DNA from: JAACFF01 sp963807975 | Lineage (GTDB): Bacteria > Chloroflexota > Anaerolineae > Promineifilales > Promineifilaceae | Assembly (NCBI GenBank): GCA_963807975.1 | Contig: CAWEDV010000002.1 | Location: 124,001-188,000 of the forward strand | Length of the DNA stretch: 64,000 bases | Direction of reading: 5' to 3' | Shown: piece by piece, positions 1-8,882 of the stretch | Layout of the letters: every line of letters starts with the position of its first letter | Position numbering within the stretch: position 1 is the first letter of the stretch | The notes under the pieces: generated by a model | Databases searched by the model: none | What the model saw: the letters and a program-made list of their open reading frames with translations, nothing else | Told to the model about the DNA's origin: nothing | Position numbers and translations under genes: made by a program

Positions 1-1418
1 TCCGCAGACAATCCCTCCAGCGAATCCAGATCAGGAACTGGAGCTGCAAGCAGTGTAGTCAGGACGAGTTCCCGCTCACTTCCCGGGAGCTGCCCAAAAC
101 CGTCGACGAGATCCAATTTGCCCAATAACTCGTCCAGGACGGTCGTATGATAATCACTATACTGCCGCATATCCAGACGTGCGCCATGCAAACCGAAAAT
201 ATCAGCCTGTTTTCTGATACGCGCCAGATCGCTCTTGGCCACATCCTCCAGTCCTAATTCCTTTAGAGTCTTGTCCATGCGCTCCAACGGCGTCCGTAAA
301 TCTTCCAGGCTGCGCATATCTAGAGGAGGATTGGCCACTCCTTTTAAGCGCGAGACCATATCGCCAGCCGATGCCTCTCGCAGCGCCGCCCCCAACATAG
401 CCGCCCACAAACGATATGGTTCTTGCGGATACCGCTGCCGTAGATAATCAATATGCCCCGTCTTCGCTCTACCGTTGTCCAGTGAAGGCTTCAGACTGAC
501 ACCCATGTCGATCAATTCATCAGAGATACTTAACGACCTGTCTAGCAGCTGCGCCTGGGCACGGAACTTTTCTACCGCTAGGCCGCGATGCAGACGTAGG
601 GTTTCCGCCGTTACCTCGGCTGTTACATTTGGGTTTCCATCTCGATCCCCACCAATCCAGGAGCCAAAAGAAACAAACCGTTGCGGCACCTCCAGCTGCG
701 GGTAGTAGCGCTTCAAAGCAGCATCCATCGCCTCATAGATCTGCGGCAAGACTTCCCACAAAGTAACGTCAAAATAATAAAGTCCGGTGCGCACTTCGTC
801 AGTCACTGATGGCTTACTAGTTCTGCTGCGATTGGTTAACCAGGAAAGAGTTATTTCCGCCGTTATCTGGGTGATGATCCGCTCCCGTTCAGCAGGCAGG
901 ATATCGTGCGCCTCAAGATCGCTCAACGCCTTGGAAATGCGGCGCAGCTTGGACAACATCGTGCGCCGCTTGGCCTGAGTAGGATGGGCCGTAAAAACAA
1001 GCTCGATGTGCAATTGTTCCAAAAGCCGGCCCAGTTCATAGTCGTCGACACCCATCTGGCTCAGACCGGCCACGCCAGCGGCAATCGATTCCGCCATTGG
1101 TTGCGGATGTGCTGCAGCCTCCCGAGCGCGCAAAACACGCACGCGTTGCTGTTCCTCAGCCAGATTAATCAGCTCAAAATAGGCCGTGAATGCCCGGGCA
1201 ACCAATTCGGCTTCATCACCACCTAATGAGTCGACAATGACCGCCAAGCGCTCATCAATAGCCGTATCGTGATCGATCCGCCTCGTTTTCGTTAAAGCCC
1301 GGATCCGCTCTTCCAGCTCATAGATCTCAATCCCTGCCTGGCGTCGAATCACGCGCCCCAGTACATCGCCCAGCAAATGAATATCCCGGCTCAACGCATC
1401 TTTGTCATTTTGAACCAT
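1..1418 (-). CDS. ppc: Phosphoenolpyruvate carboxylase, N-terminal half (cut by window edge)
   Basis: The complement reads open from an ATG at 1418 for 472 codons to the window edge. That is about half of the roughly 900-residue PEP carboxylase family. The enzyme carboxylates phosphoenolpyruvate with bicarbonate to oxaloacetate in the cytosol, an anaplerotic step. Two family signatures are visible: VFTAHPTQAKRR near residues 140-150, which holds the catalytic histidine, and SFGSWIGGDRDGNPNVT near residues 250-265. An AGGTGG ribosome binding site lies three bases before the ATG. The C-terminal half with the second active-site segment lies outside the window. The gene is divergent from the metV-like gene across about 300 bases. 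Confidence 0.95.
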   Translation of the reverse strand, partial: MVQNDKDALSRDIHLLGDVLGRVIRRQAGIEIYELEERIRALTKTRRIDHDTAIDERLAVIVDSLGGDEAELVARAFTAYFELINLAEEQQRVRVLRAREAAAHPQPMAESIAAGVAGLSQMGVDDYELGRLLEQLHIELVFTAHPTQAKRRTMLSKLRRISKALSDLEAHDILPAERERIITQITAEITLSWLTNRSRTSKPSVTDEVRTGLYYFDVTLWEVLPQIYEAMDAALKRYYPQLEVPQRFVSFGSWIGGDRDGNPNVTAEVTAETLRLHRGLAVEKFRAQAQLLDRSLSISDELIDMGVSLKPSLDNGRAKTGHIDYLRQRYPQEPYRLWAAMLGAALREASAGDMVSRLKGVANPPLDMRSLEDLRTPLERMDKTLKELGLEDVAKSDLARIRKQADIFGLHGARLDMRQYSDYHTTVLDELLGKLDLVDGFGQLPGSERELVLTTLLAAPVPDLDSLEGLSA

Positions 1419-1717
1419 TTTCCACCTAACGCTTACCTAATAGAGAGCACTAATATACCCAATAGGTTCTCTGCTGTGTAGACCGACAGAGGATTTTCTT
1501 CAACAGGGGGAACTTTGGCTAGGAAATCCTAATAAAAGAACCCTGGACATCGCTGCTTTGGTAAGGATGTTCTGCAGGAGAATTGGCCAAATAACCCCTA
1601 TTCTCTACACAAGATTACTTATTGTCCCATTTCTTGCACGAAAAAATAAATCATGCACACTTCTCTAGACCTATCCAAGCTTTTATTTGGAACTTTATAC
1701 CCTGTGGTATTAAACAA
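1419..1717. other. Divergent intergenic region between ppc and the metV-like gene
   Basis: About 300 bases separate the two divergent starts. A TTG at 1622 is in frame with the metV-like gene but has no ribosome binding site, and the extra residues do not resemble the family, so I treat 1622-1717 as leader. I see no convincing RNA gene, terminator or operator here. Both promoters should lie in it. Confidence 0.4.
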
Positions 1718-2260
1718 ATGTTACGTTTTCTACAAAATCACCCTCATGCACTGGAACTAATTTACGATTTTTTCGAACGAGTTTTGCTGCCATTCCGCCG
1801 CTTGCTAACCCCAGGCTCGTTTCTGGAGCCCAGCGTCACATGGATCGAAAAGATCGGCAAAGAAGCTGTTTTCGACTGCCAGATGTGCGGCCAATGCATC
1901 TTGCATTCGACTGGGATGACCTGCTCCATGACCTGCCCTAAAAATCTGCGCAACGGTCCTTGTGGCGGTGTCCACCTCAATGGCCACTGCGAAGTTTACC
2001 CGGATAGACACTGCATTTGGGTTCAAGCATTTGAAAGGTCACAGCGCATGCCTCGATATGGTCATGACCTGATCCATATCCAACCCCCAGTCAACCGCAG
2101 GCTACAAGATTCCTCTTCTTGGATCAATATGCTGCACGATATCGACACTGAAATGCCCAAAGGTTGGGTTCAAGTGCATGACATTCCCACAATAAATTCA
2201 GCCAAAATCGGGCAGGATAACAACACATGGAAGCAGATTACCGATCAGGCAGCCGCCTAG
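1718..2260 (+). CDS. MetV-like protein (methylenetetrahydrofolate reductase C-terminal zinc/iron-sulfur domain)
   Basis: The product of about 180 residues has a cysteine cluster with the spacing of the MTHFR_C family: CQMCGQCILHS, then CSMTCPK, then GPCGG and a C-H-C segment. In acetogens and relatives MetV partners MetF and helps it accept electrons other than from NAD(P)H. The gene overlaps the following metF by 34 bases, so the two are translationally coupled and probably form a complex. ATG at 1718 is preferred over the upstream TTG at 1622 because similarity to the family begins only after it. No ribosome binding site is strong for either. That it acts as an electron-entry subunit is inferred from the family. 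Confidence 0.8.
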   Translation: MLRFLQNHPHALELIYDFFERVLLPFRRLLTPGSFLEPSVTWIEKIGKEAVFDCQMCGQCILHSTGMTCSMTCPKNLRNGPCGGVHLNGHCEVYPDRHCIWVQAFERSQRMPRYGHDLIHIQPPVNRRLQDSSSWINMLHDIDTEMPKGWVQVHDIPTINSAKIGQDNNTWKQITDQAAA

Positions 2261-3192
2261 AGCGCGTTCTGCGCAGCGGCCGTTTCGCCGTTACCGCCGA
2301 ACTAAATCCACCAGACAGCGCCGACCCAGAAGACGTATACCGGGCCGCCTTGGTACTTTCTACCGTATGTGATGGCATCAATGCCGTCGACGCCTCCGGC
2401 GCCCACTGCCATATGTCCAGCGTTGCCATTTGCGCCCTATTAACCCGCGCCGGCTACGATCCCATCTACCAGGTTGCATGCCGCGATCGCAACCGCATCG
2501 CCATCCAAGGCGATTTACTGGGGGCGGCAGCCATGGGGGTTCGTAATGTTTTCTGTATTACTGGTGATGATGTCACCAATGGTGATCAGCCTGAAGCTAA
2601 GCGCGTATTTGATTTTGATTCCATCCAATTGCTCAATACGGTTCGCATCATGCAGGAGAAGGGTGTCTTCCTCAGTGGGCGAAAATTGACGACGCCGCCG
2701 CGATTCTTTGTTGGCGCGGCAGCCAATCCCTTTGTCCCACCCTACGACTGGCGGCCTCAGCGGCTGGCCAAGAAAATCGCTGCTGGAGCTGACTTCATCC
2801 AAACCCAATACTGCTTCGATGTGCCACGGCTTAAAAAATTTATGCAGCAAGCCCGTGACATGGGTCTCCACGAAAAAGCATATATTCTCATCGGTGTCGG
2901 CCCCCTCCGATCCGATGGCGCCGCAGAATTTATGCGCACCAAGGTTCCCGGCGTGTTTATACCCGACCAAATTGTGGAACGTCTTCGGAAGACTCCCAAA
3001 AAGCAGAAACAGGCTGAGGGCAAGAGAATTTGTGTGGAGATCATTCAACAAGTTCGCGAAATTGAGGGGGTTGCCGGGGTACATGTCATGGCCTACCGTC
3101 AGGAAGAACTGGTGGCTCAAATAGTGGATGAAGCCCGCCTGCTTCCTCGGCCCCGGAGAAAAGACAAAGCTCGTCCGCGGAAAAAGGATTGA
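2227..3192 (+). CDS. metF: 5,10-methylenetetrahydrofolate reductase
   Basis: The 321-residue product begins with RSGRFAVTAELNPPDS, the usual N-terminal strand of the MetF TIM barrel. It contains the GVRNVFCITGDD strand where flavin-binding residues lie and the AGADFIQTQYCFD segment typical of the family. It reduces methylene-THF to methyl-THF for methionine synthesis or for a folate C1 pathway. Its ATG lies inside the 3' end of the metV-like gene. The lysine/arginine-rich tail (last 15 residues) is an extension of unknown role. Confidence 0.92.
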   Translation: MEADYRSGSRLERVLRSGRFAVTAELNPPDSADPEDVYRAALVLSTVCDGINAVDASGAHCHMSSVAICALLTRAGYDPIYQVACRDRNRIAIQGDLLGAAAMGVRNVFCITGDDVTNGDQPEAKRVFDFDSIQLLNTVRIMQEKGVFLSGRKLTTPPRFFVGAAANPFVPPYDWRPQRLAKKIAAGADFIQTQYCFDVPRLKKFMQQARDMGLHEKAYILIGVGPLRSDGAAEFMRTKVPGVFIPDQIVERLRKTPKKQKQAEGKRICVEIIQQVREIEGVAGVHVMAYRQEELVAQIVDEARLLPRPRRKDKARPRKKD

Positions 3193-3304
3193 AGCAGCTC
3201 TTCCTTCCGGCGACTGCCCCCCCGGATACTTGAAATAAGCTAGAGTCTGCTAGACAGCTTCAGTTGCAGTTGCCCAGCCAAATTTCGCACGCTATGATAT
3301 CGCC

Positions 3305-5725
3305 ATGAAAAATCATGCGCGTTTACCTCTATTTCAACTCCTACTTCTCATCTCACTCTTGTTGCTGATCCTATTCACCGCTCAACGACTAAATGAAACC
3401 CCTTCCATCGTTAAGAGCAGCTCCCAAAATATGCTTCGTGCTGAATCTCCAAGACAGAAAACGTTCATTTCCATTCAATCAGTCGTCGACGCGCCGCACC
3501 TAACTTATGCTGCTTCAGAACAGCTTAACCAACTAGATCTCGATTCAAATATTAGGCGAGTCACCAATCCGCAAAACACCATTCTCCCGCTCAGCGATCC
3601 TGACCTATCAGCTGCCCAGGAGGGCAAAGCGCTGCATATTGTGCAGTTTTCTGGACCAATTCGGGATAAGTGGCTGGCGGCTGTTGAAGCAGCGGGAGGA
3701 GAACTTGTCCATTATATTGGAAACGACAGCTACCTCATTTGGATTAACTCAGCAGAACGACAGGAGACCGAACAATTAGAAGCCAGCAACGAATATCTGC
3801 TGGCAAGCTTCCCGTACACGGCTGACTTTAAGCTGGATAATTCGTTGGCAGAAGCTCAGGCTTCCAAAGATCCAGCATATCAGGTCACGGTTACCATTCA
3901 AATTTTGCACCATACCGGCAGTCAGCGAACGAAAGACATCCTTGATCAAATAATAATAGATAGACTTGGTAGCTGGCACCAGGTATTGAACTACGAAAAT
4001 CTGAACGCCGTGGTTCCCCTGTCGACCCTCAACATGATCGCCAATTTACCCGATGTAGTCTGGATCGCCACCTACGAAACGCCACAGGTATCAGATGAAG
4101 TACAGGCCCAGATCCTGGCCGGTAACCTGAATGCAAACCAGACCGAACCCGCCGGGCCAGGTTATCTCGATTGGCTGATGGCCCGTGGTTTTAGTACCGA
4201 CCCGCGGAAGTATCCCATCATCGATATCACCGACGATGGCATTGGAACCGGCATCGCCGCAGCCGCTGCTGGCGACAATACCTTTCGCATCGCCGGCGAT
4301 CAGCAGCAAGAAAGCCGTCTGGTCTACTTAAAGAACTGTACCTCAGCCGCCGATGCTCAAGGCGCATCGGGACATGGCCATATTAATGCCAGTATCGCTG
4401 CCGGCTATGATAACCGGTCGGGATTCCCATTCCAAGATGAAGAAGGGTACCAACACGGCATGGGCATCAACCCTTTCGGCCGATTGGCCGGAACACGCAT
4501 CATCAATGGTTCTTCTGATCTCTCCAAGTGCGAGTGGGATTACTTATATGTTCTCAAGCAAAGCTACCAGGCGGGAGCACGTATTGTCAGCAACTCCTGG
4601 AATGTCTTTGGTTATGAGTACAACCCCACGACCCAAGCTTATGACACGGCCGTGCGCGATGCAGATGCCACAATGCCCGGGAATCAGGAGATGCTGATCC
4701 TTTTTTCAGTTGGGAATAATGGCGGCCAGGCAGGCACCATAAACGCACCCGCCAATGGAAAGAACGTAATCGCCATTGGCGCCACAGAAAATGTGAGACC
4801 GACCTGGATCGATGGCAATGGCTGTGGCTATGGCGCCGAAGACGCCGATAATGCACAAGATGTCGCCCGCTACTCAGGCCGCGGCCCCGTCCCTGGAGGC
4901 CGCGTTAAACCTGATCTGGTGGCCCCTGGAACGCATATCATTGGCACAGCCAGCACATCACCACACTACAATGGCAGCGCCGTGTGCGACCGATATCATC
5001 CTCCGGATCAAGAGCTTTTCGCCGCCTCCTCTGGTACCAGCCATGCTGCACCTGCCGTTGCCGGCTATGCTTCATTGGTCTCTTTCTGGTTAACAGAAAA
5101 GCTAGGAACGCCAGATCCCAGTCCTGCCCTACTAAAAGCATTCTTAGTCGCCAGCAGCAGCTATTTACGCGGCGCCTGGGCTGGCGATGACCTGCCCAGT
5201 AACAATCAAGGTTTTGGCATCCCTAATATGACTCGCGCCTTTAACCACACCGCGCGCATCATCGTCGAACAAGAAACGCCCCCGCAATTTAAAGAATCAG
5301 GTCAATCCTGGTCAATGGATATACTACCCGCCGATCGTACGCAGCCCGTACGCATCGTCATGGCCTTTACAGACCAGCCTGGCGCAGCGACAAATCCACT
5401 GAATGATCCTTTGTATCCACGCATTAACGACCTTGATCTGATCGTCAAAACCGATAACGGCATCTATTTTGGAAACAAGATGAGTGGTGAGTGGAGCCAA
5501 TCCGGCCTTGCCCCCGATTCCGTCAACACAGTAGAAGCGGTGTTCTTGCCCGTCGAGCCGAGAACTTCAATTGAGATTGTAGTGAAAGCCGCAAATATTG
5601 CCGGTGATGGTGTGCCAGGCAACGAAGATATCACTGACCAAGATTTTGCACTGGTTTGCCACAACTGCCGGCGCCCAATTTCGTTCAACTACCACGCATT
5701 TTTGCCAAACACTTTTGCCCCCTAA
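3305..5725 (+). CDS. Secreted subtilisin-like serine protease (S8 family)
   Basis: An N-terminal hydrophobic segment (residues 9-26) is a signal peptide or anchor. A long N-terminal region of about 290 residues, likely an inhibitory propeptide, precedes the catalytic domain. The catalytic triad can be read in order: Asp in IIDITDDGIGTG, His in GASGHGHINASIAAG and Ser in SSGTSHAAPAVAGY. The C-terminal part resembles the beta-rich domain found after bacterial subtilases. The protein ends in NYHAFLPNTFAP, a short LP-containing terminus echoed in other exported proteins here. It probably acts at or outside the cell surface; the substrate is unknown. Confidence 0.92.
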   Translation: MKNHARLPLFQLLLLISLLLLILFTAQRLNETPSIVKSSSQNMLRAESPRQKTFISIQSVVDAPHLTYAASEQLNQLDLDSNIRRVTNPQNTILPLSDPDLSAAQEGKALHIVQFSGPIRDKWLAAVEAAGGELVHYIGNDSYLIWINSAERQETEQLEASNEYLLASFPYTADFKLDNSLAEAQASKDPAYQVTVTIQILHHTGSQRTKDILDQIIIDRLGSWHQVLNYENLNAVVPLSTLNMIANLPDVVWIATYETPQVSDEVQAQILAGNLNANQTEPAGPGYLDWLMARGFSTDPRKYPIIDITDDGIGTGIAAAAAGDNTFRIAGDQQQESRLVYLKNCTSAADAQGASGHGHINASIAAGYDNRSGFPFQDEEGYQHGMGINPFGRLAGTRIINGSSDLSKCEWDYLYVLKQSYQAGARIVSNSWNVFGYEYNPTTQAYDTAVRDADATMPGNQEMLILFSVGNNGGQAGTINAPANGKNVIAIGATENVRPTWIDGNGCGYGAEDADNAQDVARYSGRGPVPGGRVKPDLVAPGTHIIGTASTSPHYNGSAVCDRYHPPDQELFAASSGTSHAAPAVAGYASLVSFWLTEKLGTPDPSPALLKAFLVASSSYLRGAWAGDDLPSNNQGFGIPNMTRAFNHTARIIVEQETPPQFKESGQSWSMDILPADRTQPVRIVMAFTDQPGAATNPLNDPLYPRINDLDLIVKTDNGIYFGNKMSGEWSQSGLAPDSVNTVEAVFLPVEPRTSIEIVVKAANIAGDGVPGNEDITDQDFALVCHNCRRPISFNYHAFLPNTFAP

Positions 5726-5775
5726 TACAGTCGGACCTTCGCTCAATCACCCTATCTTAGCGCACCCAGATATGG

Positions 5776-5781
5776 TATAAT
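5776..5781 (+). promoter_or_regulatory. Candidate -10 box upstream of the DUF11 protein
   Basis: TATAAT occurs within ATGGTATAATGCTGG, about 200 bases before the DUF11 gene. No good -35 box lies 16-18 bases upstream, so this is only a candidate extended -10 promoter. Confidence 0.3.
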
Positions 5782-5974
5782 GCTGGATAGTTATTACTAG
5801 TTATTGGGAGAAACTGGTGAATACAGGGGCCTTGGGTGGGTTAAGTTTGGGAGCGATCTATTTAAGTCGCATCATTGAAGGGCGTCCTCAAAACGATCAC
5901 ACCTCTCATCAATGCAATACTCAAGTTCTTCCCGCTTATCTCCCCTCTCTCAATTACCCACCAGGAGAAGTACA

Positions 5975-8599
5975 ATGAAGATCTTAAGGGTTTCGCTATT
6001 GTTCATTTTTTTGACACTGCTGTTGGTCGGCCTTGCGGTCCAATCAACCAGTGCACAGGTGGATCCACCAACGCTGTATGGCTTCCCAAATCCCATTCCC
6101 AATCCAAATGCAAACCTTGGAATTGAGAACGATGGTGCATTCGTCGATATCTCGAGCGGTCTGCAGACATTGGGTGACCCCAGCAAAGTTGATGAAGTCA
6201 TCAGCCTTTCCATCGCCGTTCCCGCTGAAAAAAGCGAGTTTATCTTGAGCATCTTCGACGGCGACAACAGCATGAGTTGGGACCGTATCCAGTTTGACCA
6301 GACAGGTTTGCAGGACCCGGTACAGTACCGACTCTATGCCGACCCCGCTTTAGATGCAAACACGGATCCCGCCAACCTGTTGGGCATCTGGCATGGAAGT
6401 GGCATGCTCGACAATGGATGGTGTGATTTGGCAGATGACCCAGCCGACAACGAGAATGGCTTTCAGAGCTGTAATAGCTACCCCGGCTTTTCAGAGGACA
6501 CGCCGCCCATTCGCAAAGTAACTCAGGATCCAAGTGCCTGCGTTGAGGGCGCCTGCTTCTATCATTTTGTTGTTGACTGGGACTTGCCACCCACCCAACC
6601 GGAACCGAACCCCGATCAATCAAACTTCATCAAAGTCGCCAGCGAAGGACGTGTCTTCCTCCTCGCCGGCAGCACCATCGGCTTCCAGGGCGTAAAAACA
6701 GATAGTTATCGCTGTGAAACGCTGGGTGATACATGTCTTAGCACCAACCCCATTCCTTATGATGGCCACTTCAATTTCACCTTCTTCGTGCCGGTCGATC
6801 CCAATGCCGGACAGGAAGGGGAACCGGTGGTCATTGACCTCTATGATGGCGACTTCGACCTGCGCCTCGATGGCGATGATGCCAACACTCCCTCGGGTCC
6901 ATGCCAGAGCGCGCGCCTAGACGACAGCCTCGATCCTCCAGCCTTGCCCTGGTATTCGACGACGGGCACTGACCAAATTATCGTCAATGCTTTCTTCCAT
7001 GAAAAGCTTGCTGGATGTGAGATTGAGCAGTTCAATGATGTCACTCAAAGCTGGGAGACCGTTGCCTATCCACCTTTTGAAACACCAACCACCACGTATG
7101 CCGAGGGTGCGCTGTCAGGCTCCCCAACGGACGATTTCCGGATTCCACCGTTTGCACCGATTGACCCCTTCACCAATGAGGGCCCCATCATGTGGCGGGT
7201 TGCGGCCCCCGGTGGCGCCTGGTCTCACGACAATCTGGATGTATCCGGCAATCGTGAATGGGAGCTGACCCGTTTTGGCACTGAGCTTGAACATGGCGTT
7301 GATGTGCTGGTCCCCTCTCTGCCCACTGGCCCTTACACCTGGGAAATCATGGACGCCGACGCTAAGAACAACCTGTTCCTGCACGCCGATTACGACCTGG
7401 TCCCCACCACGGAAGCCTGTGATCTCACGGTGACCAAGACCTGCGCCTCCGACCTGTCCGGCTCAGGCAATACCTTGTGTCGAGTGCCTGAAGGTGGCGG
7501 AGATGTGGCCTACTCATTCACCGTAACCAACACGGCCGATCCCAACGATCCAGGCAGCCAGGATTTTGTCAATGTCGAACTTTTCGACGACCATCTCGGC
7601 ATTGTAGTAAACGAGCCGCTGGCCGTAGGTCAGACCATCACCTATGATCATCCACCGGTATGGATAACCGAACGTACCGATAACAAGGTTACCGCCACTG
7701 GCTACACGGAAGAATTCGATTACTGCATCGATGAGACCATCGTCTCTGTCGTCAAAGACTCAGAAGCTGATCTGGAAGTAACCAAGGATTATGAGATCGT
7801 ATGCGAACCTGTCTGTGGATGTGGCTGCAAAGACTCCAATGGCGGTGAACGCGACATAGATTGTTACGATCCACCGGAAGAGGAATGTTACTTGGAGTAC
7901 ACGATAACAGCTATTAATCATGGCCCCAATGGTCCCGTTCTCGGGGTTGAAGTCGTTGACGTGCTACCCGAGGAATTGACTTATTTGGATCACACAACTT
8001 CAGCCGGCAGCTTTGATCCCAACAGTGGCCTTTGGGATGGTTTCGATCTTCCCGCAGGAGAATTCGAGACTCTGACCATCAGAGTTGAGACAGTAGATGA
8101 CAGTAATGGCAATAACATCGTCGAAACCCAGCAGTTACCAGGTGTGAGCACTGGTATCGATCAATACCTAACTGGTGGCAACGGTAAGAACTGCAAACCA
8201 AATGAATGCGAGTACAAGTGTGGAAAGATCGTCAACACGGCCACAATTTCAGCTCCAAACAGCATATTTGTTGATCCGAATCCAGATAACAATTCGGACT
8301 CCGTCAGTATTCCCTATGGGAATTGTTCAGTTGTGATGATCGAGCAACTCAAGGTAAAAATCCAGAAACTGGCTGAAGGTGGGAAGATCCCAGAATACAA
8401 AGCCACGAAATTAATAAAACTCCTTGATTATGCATTGAAATATCTTGGGTATTGCAAGACAAGATATGCAATATACAAAATGAACCTCTTTATCCGCTAC
8501 GTAAACAGATGGGAAAAGTACGGGATATTGTCTGCAGATGTCGCCAATTATTTGCGAACACAGGGGCAGTTGATCATCGCCGAAATTCGAGCAGGGTGA
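5975..8599 (+). CDS. Secreted DUF11-repeat surface protein with C-terminal FIMAH-like domain
   Basis: ATG at 5975 is chosen because AGGAG lies eight bases upstream and a classical signal peptide follows directly (cleavage near SAQ-VDPP). The first 500 or so residues are an acidic region with paired cysteines that I do not recognise. Two DUF11-type domains follow, recognisable by DLTVTKTC with VAYSFTVTNTAD and by ADLEVTKDYE with LEYTITAINHGPN. The last 85 residues form a helical module (EQLKVKIQKLAEGGKI, then YAIYKMNLFIRYVNRW) matching the pattern of FIMAH domains at the ends of secreted proteins. Role: probable cell-surface structural or adhesion protein; no enzyme motif is seen. A strong terminator follows. 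Confidence 0.8.
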   Translation: MKILRVSLLFIFLTLLLVGLAVQSTSAQVDPPTLYGFPNPIPNPNANLGIENDGAFVDISSGLQTLGDPSKVDEVISLSIAVPAEKSEFILSIFDGDNSMSWDRIQFDQTGLQDPVQYRLYADPALDANTDPANLLGIWHGSGMLDNGWCDLADDPADNENGFQSCNSYPGFSEDTPPIRKVTQDPSACVEGACFYHFVVDWDLPPTQPEPNPDQSNFIKVASEGRVFLLAGSTIGFQGVKTDSYRCETLGDTCLSTNPIPYDGHFNFTFFVPVDPNAGQEGEPVVIDLYDGDFDLRLDGDDANTPSGPCQSARLDDSLDPPALPWYSTTGTDQIIVNAFFHEKLAGCEIEQFNDVTQSWETVAYPPFETPTTTYAEGALSGSPTDDFRIPPFAPIDPFTNEGPIMWRVAAPGGAWSHDNLDVSGNREWELTRFGTELEHGVDVLVPSLPTGPYTWEIMDADAKNNLFLHADYDLVPTTEACDLTVTKTCASDLSGSGNTLCRVPEGGGDVAYSFTVTNTADPNDPGSQDFVNVELFDDHLGIVVNEPLAVGQTITYDHPPVWITERTDNKVTATGYTEEFDYCIDETIVSVVKDSEADLEVTKDYEIVCEPVCGCGCKDSNGGERDIDCYDPPEEECYLEYTITAINHGPNGPVLGVEVVDVLPEELTYLDHTTSAGSFDPNSGLWDGFDLPAGEFETLTIRVETVDDSNGNNIVETQQLPGVSTGIDQYLTGGNGKNCKPNECEYKCGKIVNTATISAPNSIFVDPNPDNNSDSVSIPYGNCSVVMIEQLKVKIQKLAEGGKIPEYKATKLIKLLDYALKYLGYCKTRYAIYKMNLFIRYVNRWEKYGILSADVANYLRTQGQLIIAEIRAG

Positions 8600-8640
8600 G
8601 GACTCAGCTAGCGATCTAGGCGCCAAGTCAGTTCAATATA

Positions 8641-8685
8641 AAATGCCCTGTAGTGGCCTCAACAAGCCCCCGCAGGGCATTTTCT
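8641..8685 (+). terminator. Rho-independent terminator of the DUF11 gene
   Basis: AAATGCCCTG at 8641-8650 pairs perfectly with CAGGGCATTT at 8673-8682, closing a 22-base loop and running into a T-rich stretch, 42 bases after the stop codon. Confidence 0.75.
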
Positions 8686-8772
8686 CGTTGTGGGGACTGT
8701 GCCCTCGGGATATCCTGAACGGGATTCATATGTACGAACATTGCTGTCGTCTAATAAATTGAATTTCTAGAC

Positions 8773-8812
8773 AGTGGTAGGAACCACCAGCGCAGGTTCC
8801 TACCACTTTTTA
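8773..8812 (+). terminator. Perfect 13-bp hairpin followed by T-run
   Basis: AGTGGTAGGAACC at 8773-8785 pairs with GGTTCCTACCACT at 8795-8807 across a nine-base loop and is followed by TTTTATTTT. It looks like a second, stronger terminator before the sulfatase gene, insulating it from upstream transcription. Confidence 0.75.
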
Positions 8813-8882
8813 TTTTCATGCTAATTTGTTTTTCTGCTTCCAAATCCGTTACAATCCAAATAATCGCTCTGAAAAACGCTTG

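Noticed and set aside
2515..3120. 201-codon open frame opposite metF
   Set aside because: It is fully antisense to a clear MetF with family motifs and has no ribosome binding site or recognisable protein pattern.
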